Below are positions 23,372-35,361 of a DNA stretch of 64,000 nucleotides, piece by piece (position 1 is the stretch's first letter; the number at the start of each line of letters is the position of its first letter). The notes under the pieces are model-generated. The model searched no databases. It saw only the letters and a list, made by a program, of their open reading frames with translations, and was not told the origin of the DNA. Made by a program: the position numbers and the translations under genes. The DNA is taken from contig CP141126.1 of the NCBI GenBank assembly GCA_035236585.1, positions 8,507,001 to 8,571,000 on the forward strand, written 5' to 3'. The stretch is from Warburgia ugandensis (Eukaryota; Streptophyta; Magnoliopsida; Canellales; Canellaceae).

Positions 23372-26300
23372 GATGGAAGCGCCTACTTTCGTCATACACT
23401 GACTGGTAGGACTAAACACTTAGCCATAGCCTACTTTCGTCAAGCGCCTTTGTCTTGTAAGCAAAAGCTCGTTTCATGTCGACAGCTTACCTATCGAAAG
23501 AAAACATGTACAACGGAGGATGTTACTTCCATCTATTTCGTGATGAATCGATTGCTTGTGGAATTATGTGAATGACATGAAAGTAGGATACTTCAAATTC
23601 AGGTTTCTGAGTTTGTATGTTCTGTGTGGCAGTGAAAACTTGAGTAAAAAATCCGATCGAGTGAATAGAACTTAATTAGACTTCTCCAGAGGAAGAACAG
23701 ACAGATCAAACTAAGTTGAAACTGGAAGATGGTTGCTTCTCCCTAAAGAGTAGGAGGTTGCTTGAGTATAACACAGAATCTGAATAAACAAATATAGATG
23801 TAGACAGAGATGATACAAGAGCCAAACATATAACCATCTCGTTATCCGACGATAAAGGTACAGCCCAACCAGAAGGAAAATTGGAACAAATGGTTCTTTT
23901 AATTGGTTTCCCACAGTAACTTAATTTGTTAATCTTATTTTTATACAACGAATTCATTTTTACGAATGGAAACCAAATCTGGATCTTGTAGATTTGTTGC
24001 CTTCAAGGAAGCTTCCCAAGGACAATAGAAGGGACGTGTAATTAATGTACTCTTGTGGTGTCTATCAATGAAGAACAAGTGGCTAAAAGTACATGCAGAA
24101 CTTCGACCGTTGACGATCCAATCCCACTCAATTTTTGGTGCACTTTCTAAACAGCTGATATAAAAGGCAGCCTTCGTCCACCAAACTCCCACGTGAGTGG
24201 CTCGGAGCTAACTACAAATATTAATAATATATAAATTTGTTATACATTTTGTAAAAAATTATTTTCACACCTTCAATCTATAAATTTAAAATTACAAGGC
24301 TCCTTTTCTTCTGAGCAGCTAATATATATGTAAAAAATCTTTTTCATCTATGCACCCACTCTTTAAAGTAGCGATTATGATCATCCAATGTACAACATTT
24401 TCGGATCATCAAATGGGTATGAAATTTGATATTTAGTCTTTCTAAGCCATCCCTTACATGGTGAACGGCTTGTCTGCAGACGAGACAAGTAAAGTGCACG
24501 TCTTAAGATCAGCGGTCATGGCTCAAGTATAAACGAACAAGAAGAAAGAATTTACAGGCAGGATATGTGCATCGAATCTGGAGTGTCCATCTAGCTGAGC
24601 CAATTATGGCTATATAGTCTTATGCTGTAGGGCTTTCTTTGAGAGAATTGAGCATGGGCCCCGCCAGGCATTAGTCAAATAGATAGCTCATTTGTTTGAT
24701 TATCATCGTCACATGTTATCGGCCCCCATTTATATGAGCATAAACTACAAAAGTGACTGGCATTTTCGAACAGCAAGAGAAGTGCATGTGAACAGTCCAC
24801 TTACCTTGCAGACAATCCATTTATCCATCGTACATGGGCCTTTGAAACGATTTAGCCACCCGCTGAAACATGTTGTCACATGATAACTCGCTCTCTTCAG
24901 TGGTTGTAAAACTAATCAAGGGACCATGGTGAAACCCGGGGCAGATTTCCATCACCCTCAAATGGGCTGGCCCCACCCCAACTCTCCATGTCTTTCTAGA
25001 CATGGAGAGGAAGCTAGCCATCCTCACAAGCAACCCATCCATGCTGCGAAAGTGACATGATTTTTGTCCTGGACACGATCCACTCACTTTATTGCTAACA
25101 TGTGAAAGATGGACCCATTGAGTACACCAACTATGTGAACATGTCAGGCTATGTTAACACTTTTGGCCTGTCCAAATAGGATTTCACTCATGGTAAATGG
25201 CCCCATTAATCAAAGCATTTTAAGTCAACTCCCCTTTTACTTTGGGATATTCTTTAAATTTGCAAAGGAAAGCTGTCTTTGCGTTCTTTACAAGGGATAC
25301 ATCTGGGCTGGACATGGGCCTAGTCTTGCTTGGTGAGACTGCAGTTAGCAGCCTCTGTGCAACCTAGCCCGATCATTTGACTGAACCGATTCCAGCCACA
25401 CAAAACTCGCATAAATGCCTAGTGGTAAGGGCAACAGAGACGGAAAATATGAGCAAGCAGGAATACAAATAGGGCTTACATTTTCCTGACTGATTTAAAC
25501 CAATATATTCCTTGTCCAGCTCTCCATGGGACTTGGACCAAAATTCAAACCCATCTAAACAGTTCCAAAACCCTAATTTTTGTAGTTTTTAGATGAACTG
25601 CCAGAAAGCAAAAAACAATAATTTAGACTTCCCAACAACCCTCCATAAGTCAAAGCTCAGAATCATCCTACGGTGGCGAATGTTTATATATGATTCATCT
25701 ACAACATAACTAATTAGATAAATGGTTTAGATCATGGAAAACATTAAGCCCCGCTTTTATTTTGCCCTGCTCGTATTTTTCAAGTGGTAATATGCGCATG
25801 CAACGTATAAAATGCCCGTGAAATATGGATTTGACAATTATATCACGTACAGATGACGTCTGAAGTAGGATTTTCCTCAGAAAAGATAAATAAAAGCAAG
25901 GAGAAGGCATCAGATGATAATCAAGAAGAATATTAACATTGAGCCGCAAATAGATGGCAATTTGCCGTGTGACACCCTACTTTTAGATGAAGGGCCCTGC
26001 CATTGATTGATCCTGCTCGCTCATCTAACTTCTCCTTGTTTCTCTCATGCAAAAGATCGCAGAGATTGAACGATTTCATCAGTGGTTAAATGTGCACCGT
26101 TGCTTATACTAATAACCCTCTAACCATATCATTGATATGATCAAAGGCATATTTGTTAAGATGATAGACTTACGCAGTCCCACTTCTTTCCAACTAGTAG
26201 ATTGCATCCAAAGTTGAAAATAGAGCTGCTGAACGGGTCAGATCAACCGAAGGTGAGACCCTCACGCAAAACTTTTGCTCCACACTGCAAATCACCAGGC

Positions 26301-27458
26301 TATCGCACCCCATGATGCCATTTCTCATGATCAAAACCATTCATTTGCTTGGATAAGCCGTCATCCAGCCACCCATGTGACAAAATTTTCTTTTGGTGGG
26401 ACATGCAACAAATATTAGCCTCAAATCAGTATGCTTTAAATGAACTGTTAGCAGCTCAAGGGGCAGCCTTCAATATCCATCAAGAAAGCTTCTGTATATG
26501 AAAGGCTTAGAATCTTCCAATGACGCAAATTTTCCGCGCAAAAATCTTTCTTAGCAAGCCTTGGTAAATTGATGTTCTTGATCAATGGACTAATGGGTCC
26601 TACTTATTTTATTCCTACTGCCATTCATATCTTCCAAGAAAACGATAACTCATCGTATAACAGCCCGTGAATGGATAGTCTATGTATGCCAAAACGACGA
26701 GGCCAGTTCGCTATGCGACTCGTGAATTGTTTGCGTCCCCGTCCATAGTTACGGGCAATAAGCTTTCACATCTCTCTCACTCACACACACGTATATGCTG
26801 ACGCTATGACCCTACTATTACTGGCCAATCCCATGATTACAAGGAATTCCAACCGTAGGATCAAGATCTAAGGCTGTCGACGGTCAAAATATTTTCAGGA
26901 AAACCACTTCATCACCGTCCACGATGAGCAAATCAACCATACTTTTACAACCGACCATGTGAGTGCAACTAAGATCAGAGGTTCGACATGAGCAGCCAAA
27001 ATTAGCGTGAAGGAACAGGCCAACTTCTTGTGACCGAACCGTTCCTCCGCAGTGCGAAGTAGATGGGACTGCTAAGATAATCAGAATGGACAACACATAA
27101 AGTCAAATTAGTAACAGTAAGAGAACATTGAGAGCTCAACGAAAATGGACAGTGATCTTATACTCGGGCCAAACTCTCCAAAATGTGTAGACAATCTGAA
27201 TGAATGAGATTTTGTAGCATGGGCTATATAAATATAAGATGAGATCCATGGATGAACTGTTTGGATTGGCAAACACCTCGCCGGCTATATCGTTTCTTCT
27301 TTGCCACCAGCCAGCAAACTAATAATGGAAAGGAAGTGAGGGTGGGACCGAAAGTCCTCTCCAGTCAACTTATATGTGAGCAAGAGTCATTGCAATCCTT
27401 TTCAAACGATGGACGGTCTTGTACACATTTTTTACCATCCGTGACCACTTTTACAAAG
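23372..27458. other. Intergenic region, no gene recognised
   Basis: About 4 kb without a recognisable gene. It has a perfect 11-bp inverted repeat at 24982-25009. Short open frames on both strands show no known motifs. The repeated GCCTACTTTCGTCA at about 23381 and 23429 is unexplained. Confidence 0.35.
24982..25009. repeat. Perfect short hairpin
   Basis: CTCTCCATGTC (24982-24992) and its exact complement GACATGGAGAG (24999-25009) are separated by six bases. No adjacent gene gives it a clear role. Confidence 0.6.
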
Positions 27459-27605
27459 GAGATCCTAGGCATAATCATAGAATTGTCGTCGTGTGATCTT
27501 AAGGTCACGAGTTCAAAACTTGAAAACAGCCTATTACAAAATACAAATAAATCGCCAGACCCTGAATACACATGAGCTTTGTGCACCCGGACCGCACATT
27601 TTTTA
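27459..27605 (+). mobile_element. Au-type SINE copy 6 with TSD
   Basis: Recognised from GGAGATCCTAGGCATAATC, TTGTCGTCGTGTGATCTTAA, GGTCACGAGTTCAAAAC (B-box region) and GAGCTTTGTGCACCCGG. GTGACCACTT at 27441-27450 and 27606-27615 brackets it. The 3' half is shortened. It lies about 290 bp upstream of the DUF688-like gene's putative TATA box. Confidence 0.75.
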
Positions 27606-27749
27606 GTGACCACTTCAACAGTTTCTTTGCTTTTCTCATTTTTAAGTATAATATCAAACGTCCAAACATCTTCTCTCTCCGTTCTTTATTCGTTGTAATA
27701 TTACGGACCTTTCACCAACCAAAACGGAAGTAGAAATGCTCCAGGAGCC

Positions 27750-27757
27750 TATTTATT
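27750..27757 (+). promoter_or_regulatory. Putative TATA box of the DUF688-like gene
   Basis: TATTTATT lies about 140 bp before the ATG at 27891, leaving a 5' UTR of roughly 110 bases. It is supported by position and sequence only. Confidence 0.45.
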
Positions 27758-27890
27758 CACTCATCACCACAATATCGACACAGAAAGAAATATAGATAGG
27801 GAAACATAGAACTAGGAGGAGAAGAAGAAGAACCAGTAGAATCAAAATCTGTCAATCTTCTCCCACCTCTCCTTCCTTGTACCCACCCGC

Positions 27891-28445
27891 ATGGATCCCT
27901 CTGCATTGACCCATAAAGAGCCCGAAATCTTGTCATTTTCCTTCCGGCGAAACTCCTCATCACGCCGGACAAACTCTTTCTCATATTCATTTCCTTCCCC
28001 TTCTTCTTCTTTCCGATCTTCTTCTTCTTCGTCGGTTCCTGATTCTCCCTTAAGCCCAAACTCGCCCTTCATTTTCTCCGGCGTACCTTTCTCATGGGAA
28101 CAAAAGCCAGGCATTCCAAAGAAGGAAACCGCCCACCAAATTTCCAACAAACACCCCTCTCTGGATCTCCTCCCCTTGCCTCCTGCAGCTCCAACCCCGA
28201 AGAAGAAAGGCCACGAAATTGGAAGAGATCCATTTGCCACGGCTCTCATGGAATGCGCGAAGGACCGCCGGCCAGAACCGGCCGACAGCTACTGGAGAGG
28301 CGCAAGGATGTCAAGATCAATTAGCCAGCGGTTCGCCTTTGTCGATCTCTACGGTTCCTGCAAGAAGACATGCACTGTTGCCGAATCAATGGTCTATGTT
28401 CCTCGATCGAGCAGGTCGAGTACCTACAATCTGTTGAACCGATAG
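27891..28445 (+). CDS. DUF688-type plant protein of unknown function
   Basis: A complete single-exon gene for 184 residues. The N-terminal third is very rich in Ser, Arg and Pro (SFSFRRNSSSRRTNSFSYSF, then SSSFRSSSSSSVPDSPLSP). The family signature follows at about residues 62-78: IFSGVPFSWEQKPGIPK, the conserved GVPF-WE--PG-PK motif of plant DUF688 proteins. The middle is Pro/Lys-rich (LPLPPAAPTPKKK), and the C-terminus has SYWRGARMSRSISQRFAF and ends STYNLLNR. No membrane span or signal peptide is evident and most of the chain looks disordered. The ATG follows a leader without competing in-frame ATGs. No molecular role is established for this family as far as I know. Confidence 0.85.
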   Translation: MDPSALTHKEPEILSFSFRRNSSSRRTNSFSYSFPSPSSSFRSSSSSSVPDSPLSPNSPFIFSGVPFSWEQKPGIPKKETAHQISNKHPSLDLLPLPPAAPTPKKKGHEIGRDPFATALMECAKDRRPEPADSYWRGARMSRSISQRFAFVDLYGSCKKTCTVAESMVYVPRSSRSSTYNLLNR

Positions 28446-29018
28446 GATTGAACAGACCTGGCACACTGTTAGTAAATAAGTTCGTGTTAGGCAGTGATAG
28501 AAGAGACAGATAGTTACGAATAAGGTTGGATTTTTATTTTTTTCTTGCCTTTCTTTTTAATTTTCTAGTTATTTCTCTGTCGAGGCTGGCAAAGAAGCAA
28601 GGGATCTTTTATGTTTCATTTTAGAAAATCTGCCATGATATAGTGTTTCTTGGTGGTATCTTTGAATTGTTTTTGTGTACAGTTGATGGGTTTGTAAGTT
28701 ACCATGATCACATGTTTGACTTGAGAGTAGTGCGTTGGAGGGAGTAAAAAAATGGGGATTTTGACGTGTTATGGGGATTAGTATAATCGGGATAGTTTGT
28801 GGTTGCGAAAATGACAAAAAAGAATCTCTGACAACCAAGTCTGAACTCTGACTCTGTAGTGAGCGGGGAACTCGGGAGAGATTTGGTTTGTGTTGGGAGC
28901 TGGCATTTCACCCAGCTGGTATGGTCGTGCCATCCATTTCTCTCTTTCCATAATTGAACTCTTTGGTTGGTATGGCGTGTCGGAAATTCTGATCCGAAAC
29001 TGATAATTGAAGAGAGTT

Positions 29019-29074
<56 letters not shown>

Positions 29075-32000
29075 TGTAGATTATTGCTTGGATGTAGAAG
29101 TCTAAATGTAGGGCAAATTTTTGGTGATTCAAATCGTTCATCTTAGATTCTCCGCACCTCAAAAAGCTGCCTTCGTGGGCAATAGAGTAACAGTTCATCT
29201 GCTGAGCCATAACTCAAACATCCTCTCCGCTGGGCAAGGGTAACTGTTCATCATCTGGGCTGTCTGAAGAACATTCTCACTAGATGATGATATATAACCT
29301 CTAATCTGCTAAGATTTTCTGCCAATTTTTCTTTTAAATTCTTGAACTATATGAGCCGTCCATTTGACACAGTAGGACACTACTGGTTAGGATTATCTAG
29401 TGGTGATTCGGTTTGGGGCATGGTTTAGCTAGGATCAGGCCAGAAGAAGGCCTCTAAATATAGAGAACAGCTGTGTGGTAGGTGCCCGTGTATTACTTAA
29501 AAGCATGTGGGACATGCGATGGTCAGTGATTCCAAGTTCTGTATCATCACCCCATAAGAACAGTGGGGGAAGAGTATTGGTGCAGTGCACATCTTGTAGG
29601 GCAATTAAACTTGAACATGTTTGGATCAGATGTACTCTTGATTTACACAAAAAGCTAGGTCAAGTATAGAAGCTGGATGTGGTCCCACTCACATAATTTC
29701 CGACATCATACAGTCCCTTCAATCGGTGACCCTCTGATGGCAGCCATTCGAGCCATGGTGGGAAAGTTACATTTGGGTTGGGTTCTGGTTGATGCATTTC
29801 CCTTTCACAAGGGTTTTTGGGTGGGAAAGAGATGGAAATGGATATAGTACTCATCCGCATCATTGTGTTTTCTTTTGTTCTTTTCTTTATCGATTAAGGA
29901 GACCTACTTGGATTAGTCTCGTAATATGAAATCATTGCTTCTAAGTGGTGCACTTACCATTTTAGTTGGAAAATTTAAGGACAATCATATCAAGAGAAGT
30001 GTTTGTAATGAGAGGCACATGGAAGCCTAAACCGGCTCAATATTTTCATGATGATCTTGATCCCTTTATATGTGAGACCCCCCGATAGAAGTAAATGGTT
30101 TGGATTGCATCACTAAGACTTGTTTCTTCAAATATAGCAAAGAATGCAGTTATATAAATTAGTGAATTTTTTTCTATAATTTTGTTGGACTAAAGGAGTT
30201 CTTATACCTTATAACTTGTTCTCATGAAAATTAGTGAGATGATGTCCCAGCGTCTAAACCATTGGTTTGATATGCCATGTATAGCTAGTCAGGGACAGTA
30301 AAAGCTCTACACAAGCAACAGTTTAGATTACAAACATTTATGGATGCTAGTGGCTTCCTTTTGGTGTCATTTTTATGGACCGTACGGATCAATGGTATAT
30401 AGGACCCACAATATAGAAGTGAAGGAGTTGCACAGCTGTTGAGGTGTTGTTATGCTGAGGAAACTTGTAAAGGGGAGAGAACGAGAGAGTGAGACTTATA
30501 GGTTGTTGTAGAACCACTTGCAAATATGAAATATGTAAGCAATGAAGAATACCAAGCCAAAGGCCCTACAATGACCTTGTCAAGAAGTGATCCACATTTT
30601 GTATGATGATGGCCTACTTTTAGATGATCCAACCCATTCATCTCATTGTTTAGGCTTTGGAAACCGGTGAAAGAAAAAAACAGATTCCAATAATCAAATG
30701 GTTCTAGGGAATTGAATTTAGATATTTGTTTATAAAAAGTTTCTACCCGTCCACTTTTTGTGATTAAAAAGTACAACTTTTTAGACGCTAGAATTATCCA
30801 AATCCGCTCTCTATTTGAACTAGTAGTCATCCAAGGCCCCAGTGATTAGACGAATGGATCAGGTCAAACAACGGTGGGCTCTCTTCATGTCAAATGTCAA
30901 GCGCTTATATTACCTTTTAGTTCAGCTTAGCATTGCTCCGTAAAATAAATGAAAATACTAACTTAGTAGTTAGAAAAAGAAAAAAGAAGAGAAGGTTGAG
31001 GATAGTGATGTGAGATTGTACATTTGGAAGTCAGAAGAATATAGAAACTTGAGACAGTGAACAAAAAGAGAGAAAAGAAGAAGACTTTCCTGTTATGAAC
31101 ATAGAACACGGACATTTAGAATGCTGAAGGGGTTTACTCTTTTGGAAGGGGATTATATGCAGCCATAATCTAACTTATACACATCAAACCATATTGATTT
31201 ACAATTTAAAAACCCCTAAAAGGTAGCATAATCCATTGACCACTTTTTCTCTGTTGACAACTACTTCTTATTGTTATATTAAATTTGATCCTTCAATTAC
31301 AGGACTCTGGATCTTATATTTCTTACAAAAAAATGCTAGTGGTACTTTATTATTTATTAAAATGGCTTTAGTTTTTGCTAAAACGGTATTAATTAAGGTG
31401 GTCCTAATCGTTCATACAGTGATGAAAGCCAGGGCTTTCCTTCGCCATATAAGTCATGGTTTCAAGTTGCTTGTAGTTTAGGGTTATTTATTTATAAAAT
31501 CCGCTTGCCTGCTAAAGAACACACATGAGCACCTCAACCTGGTGACCTGCTGGGAGCAAGAGAGACTCATTTTGCGCCATCACTGCTTAGCCTCAATTAT
31601 GTATGCCAAACTCTAAAATTCCCATGCCCCAAACTGTCATTACTCTCTAATTTTGAGTTATCTATATACTAATTAGAGTCCTGGTAGGGTCCGGGCTCAA
31701 AATATGTGAAAAGATTGCACAACACTTAGCGATTCACCCCTTGATTTTTTCAGTGATCCAACCCATTCATCAGATTTGTGGCTCCTCAAAAATGGGTGGG
31801 TACCAAAAATCTCATGCAACATGTGCATCTTGGTTGGTTCTTCCCCTTGTTGAAGTAGGGATGGTATTGAGTTTCTACTTAATATCATCCATATTCCAGT
31901 TGAAATGACCCGTTAGAGAGGTTTCCATTAGATAACCCATCTTGATGGGCTACAGATCCGATGAACTAGTGGATCACTCAAAAAATAGGAGGTGAGTCCC

Positions 32001-32308
32001 AGCGGGTGGATTGGACTCCTCTGCACGTTGTATATGTAGACTCCTATTGGGACTATTAATTACATGACAAGAACACACACGTGCTTTCTAAACTATAGGC
32101 GATTTTTGCCTTACACTTAGGTACTTTTAGTTAAATAAATCCCCATCTAGTAAAATATGGTTAATTTGCCTCTCTATATCAATAAATATAACAGCATTAA
32201 ATTACTATGTCTATGTCCTTCTTAAGTAGTAGTTGATCATCTTACATGGATTTAATTTTTATCAAAATACCTTAAAATGACAAAAAAATACCTATTTAAA
32301 GGAAAGAA
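28446..32308. other. Intergenic region, no gene recognised
   Basis: This includes the 3' flank of the DUF688-like gene, a long (TA)n run and about 3 kb of AT-rich spacer with scattered short open frames and no recognisable protein family. Confidence 0.35.
29021..29072. repeat. (TA)n microsatellite, about 52 bp
   Basis: An uninterrupted TA run, about 580 bp downstream of the DUF688-like stop codon. Confidence 0.95.
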
Positions 32309-32954
32309 TGTTATTGCTAGGAGTCCTACAATAACGATATTGTTTGCTTTTGCTCTCCATATAGTCTTACAGTTTTATTCCTCCCTTATTGAAAAAGGCA
32401 TCATTGTTATGAGAGTTCTCCGAACTCTTATAAACCCATTAGAGAACACACGTCCCTGTGTGATAGCCACAATCAGGCACTGCGTGCGGCTAGCCACCAC
32501 ACCATGAGGGAAACTGGCTCTGATACCCTTTGTAACAACTAAGAGCCCCACAGCAATGATATTGTCCTCTTCTCTCTCCCTAGGTGATGTGAGACTAACT
32601 CTCAATACCTCACCTGTCTTAGAATTCATTCCTCAAGGCTTCACATCTTCCCCTTTAGAGAACACGCGCCCCCGCATGATAGCTGCGATCAGGCGCCGCA
32701 TGTGGCTAGCCACTACAGCACGAGAGGAACTAGCTCTAATACCATTTGTAACGGCTAACAGTCCCATAGCAATGATATTGTTCTCTTTGGTTGCATGTAC
32801 AGCCTTACAGTTTTGTTCATCCCTTATGGGAAAAGGCCTCGTTGCTATGAAAGCTTTTGAACTCTTATAAACCTCCCAGTTCCTTATCCCTAAGCGATAT
32901 GAGACTAACTCTCAGTACCTCACATGTCTTAAGATTCATCCCTCAAGGCTGCAC
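32309..32954 (-). mobile_element. TRIM-like array: three LTR-like units with two Met-tRNA primer sites
   Basis: Three related LTR-like units start near 32309, 32531 and 32747 (the last two with TGTAAC). Each carries an AAT/ACGATATTGTT-type word, and the third ends about 32954 in CTGCACA. Immediately left of units 2 and 3 are GGCTCTGATACC (32516-32527) and AGCTCTAATACCA (32732-32744). These are complementary to the TGGTATCAGAGCC primer site that many plant LTR elements use with initiator tRNA-Met. Read on the minus strand this is LTR, primer site, short non-coding interior, LTR, repeated, as in tandem terminal-repeat retrotransposons in miniature. There is no coding capacity; it is an old, diverged fossil. 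Confidence 0.55.
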
Positions 32955-33271
32955 AAAGAATTTTCAAAGACATTACCACTATCACTGCTCTGAGGAAGCA
33001 TGTTCACTTTTCAACCCTTTATTCATAAGACAACCCATCAATCACAGCCTAAAAGATCCATACTACCACCGTGTGTGCAATGCCAAGTGCAATTTCGTTT
33101 AGTTAGTTCGTCAAACACTTTCGAGGTATTTTTGTGTGGAATATTTTTTCTTTTTCTTCTTTTGCGTCATAACTAAAATAGAAGACATTAAGCTATTTAT
33201 TTGGTTGAGAGGGACATTGACACAATTAGACATTATAAGCATAAAATTGAAACATTCTGAATAGTTAAGGG

Positions 33272-33281
33272 CATTTAGGTT
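33272..33281. repeat. Left TSD of RTE copy C
   Basis: CATTTAGGTT is repeated exactly at 33579-33588, bracketing RTE copy C. Confidence 0.65.
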
Positions 33282-33578
33282 CATCATCATTATTATTAAG
33301 ACCTTATCCTAATTAGGAGTCGGTTATATAAATCTTATTCCTCTATTCCCCTCTATTAAGTACCATAGCTTCATTTAGTCATAAAGTTTTTAAATTTTTT
33401 CTCACTACTTTAGCCACGTTCTTTTAGGCTTTTCTTTTGCCCTTTTAAAACCTTCTACTTGCATTGCTTCACTCCTTTGGTGTCATTTTCAGTCTTCTTT
33501 AGACTTATCCAAATTATCTAAGTCTAATCTTCCTCATATTGTTACCTATTGATGCTGGAGCTAAGTATTCTCTTATGT
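33282..33578 (-). mobile_element. RTE-clade LINE, short 5'-truncated copy C
   Basis: A 297-bp minus-strand insertion. It starts with the TCATCATCATTATTATTAAG trinucleotide tail and matches the 3' untranslated and extreme C-terminal region of copies A and B (TAAGACCTTATCCTAATTAG, CTTCATTTAGTCATAAAG, TTGTTACCTATTG). It is clearly more diverged than they are, so it is probably older. The last 20 or so bases before the right TSD do not match A or B. Confidence 0.75.
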
Positions 33579-33588
33579 CATTTAGGTT
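33579..33588. repeat. Right TSD of RTE copy C
   Basis: An exact match to CATTTAGGTT at 33272-33281. Confidence 0.65.
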
Positions 33589-34255
33589 GCGGAGCCTAAT
33601 TACATTTACAATCCTGATTATTTTGAACGAAGAACATTTGGAGAAGCTAAGCTTGGACAAAAACTTTTGTGGGATGGCCCAGCTAAGGCCGGGCCTAGCA
33701 GGTGAGTTCGTTAGACTACGAAATAATTGATCTTCTTATAAATCCTCGAAATTTAACATGAACAATCGTCGTAACAAAGCCTTTTTCAAGTCTCTGTTGC
33801 AGGTGGACAATTTTTTGCTTTCAAATACCTCTTCATAAATATTATTATCTCGCACGCCACGCTTTCTTGAGCACTTTCTTGTAAAACTAGACAATCGATC
33901 GCTTTTTGTGCTTTTTAGATTTTAGTCCTACAAACAACCATTGTCACGCCTCTTTGTAACAAAAACATTTTTGGCCTTGCGTAGCCACCCGAACACGACT
34001 GGATCCACTAATCTGACAGAGCCACAAGTCCATGCCACTGCCTCTGATTTTACCTTAGTCGGAGAATTCTGCACTCTCGATCCATTACCTTGCCTTGCGT
34101 TCTGCTAGCAAAATGTGAAACAATGGTTTTGTATCTGTAAAATCCATTTGGCACTGGACCAAAACCAATAAGAGCTGTTTCTTGATGCTCCTCAAGTTTA
34201 ACGGAGGAACAAGACATTGATTGTCTCATATAGACCAATAGCTGCGTTTTTACGA

Positions 34256-34438
34256 AGAAAAGTTTTGGTTCAACGGTAAAAGTTATTATTGTGCACTCTT
34301 AAGATCATAAATTTTAAGATACAAAAATAATTTTTTATAAAAGTACAAAGTAAAACTACATATTATATAAATTCTTGTAGTTCGCTCTTCTCCAAACCCC
34401 ACAAATGCTAGCGCTTCGTGCTTCGTGCATCGTACTGC
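34256..34438 (+). mobile_element. Au-type SINE copy 7, very degraded
   Basis: Traces of the family in order: AAAAGTTTTGGTTCAACGGT (A-box region), AAAAGTTATTATTGTGCACT, TCTTAAGATCATAAATTTTA, AAAACTACATATTATA, and a GC-richer 3' part with GCGCTTCGTGCTTCGTGCAT. The boundaries are approximate. Confidence 0.4.
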
Positions 34439-35238
34439 TGCCGCTGCCCACCAATAGTTGTACTTGTCTCTGTGTCGTCACAAGGACACTCTCCGTTGTC
34501 GGTGTACTATAAGAATTATTTACGACTTTATGTATTCGCGGGGGCACTTTCATAGAGCAGCCAAGTTGATAGGGCGTAGATACATGTTACCTAGGTCGGT
34601 CGCGTTATCGTTCCTTTCGATCTTTTGCGGGTCAAGGTTGTTCAAGGCTTTTAATGCTACTTACCCTTTTTTTAACTTTAGTAGCTCGCAGCATAGTCAA
34701 TATGGAAGCACCAGAGTCTAGAGTCATTTGTGTCGGTGGGATTGGCTGGACCCGCAAATTCACTGTATTCGGATCTAGATAAGACCAATAACTTCATCTC
34801 AATGCATAAGCGACTAAGCATCAGATAGGTAGTTATAAGGTGGGTTCATTTCTATATTTTTTATTTGGGGGGCCTCCACTAATCCGGACAAAGTTGGAGG
34901 ATTTCATGTCTGATCGACGACTTAACCACCATTTTCAAGGGAAGCTAAAGAGTTTTTCAAACATTTTTCAGAATTATTGTGATTGTTATAGCTGTAATCT
35001 CGATTGGGTGTATAGATTCCACATTAAGTAGGAGGCTAGTCGAAACAAAATTGTATTATAAAGGTAACCCATCATGTCATTGCTCTTACTTACTAGTAAC
35101 AGCTACCCTAAAACTGACATTTAGGATAAATCCGCAAACTTTCAATAGTTTCATTAGTTAAAAGGGCTCTATCATGTCCAAGAAAGTCAACAAGTATGTG
35201 GACAATACTAAGATATTGAAAGAAAGTCTTGGCATAAC

Positions 35239-35361
35239 AGCTAAAGACGTGGAAATAGCTTCTTACAAAATACAATGTAAGGCTATATACTATTGACTTT
35301 TGTGGTCTGCCCCTTCTCTAGGTCCAACATACATGGGAGCTTCTTGCACCTGCCCTTTTTT
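35239..35361 (+). mobile_element. Au-type SINE copy 8, 5'-truncated
   Basis: Starts near GTGGAAATAGCTTCTTAC, continues AAAATACAATGTAAGGCTAT, CTTTTGTGGTCTGCCCCTTC and CATGGGAGCTTCTTGCACC, and ends CTGCCCTTTTTTT. The tRNA-like half is missing. Confidence 0.7.

Noticed and set aside
23372-23460. A second organelle-like fragment with GCCTACTTTCGTCA twice
   Set aside because: Too short and without any recognisable organelle gene.
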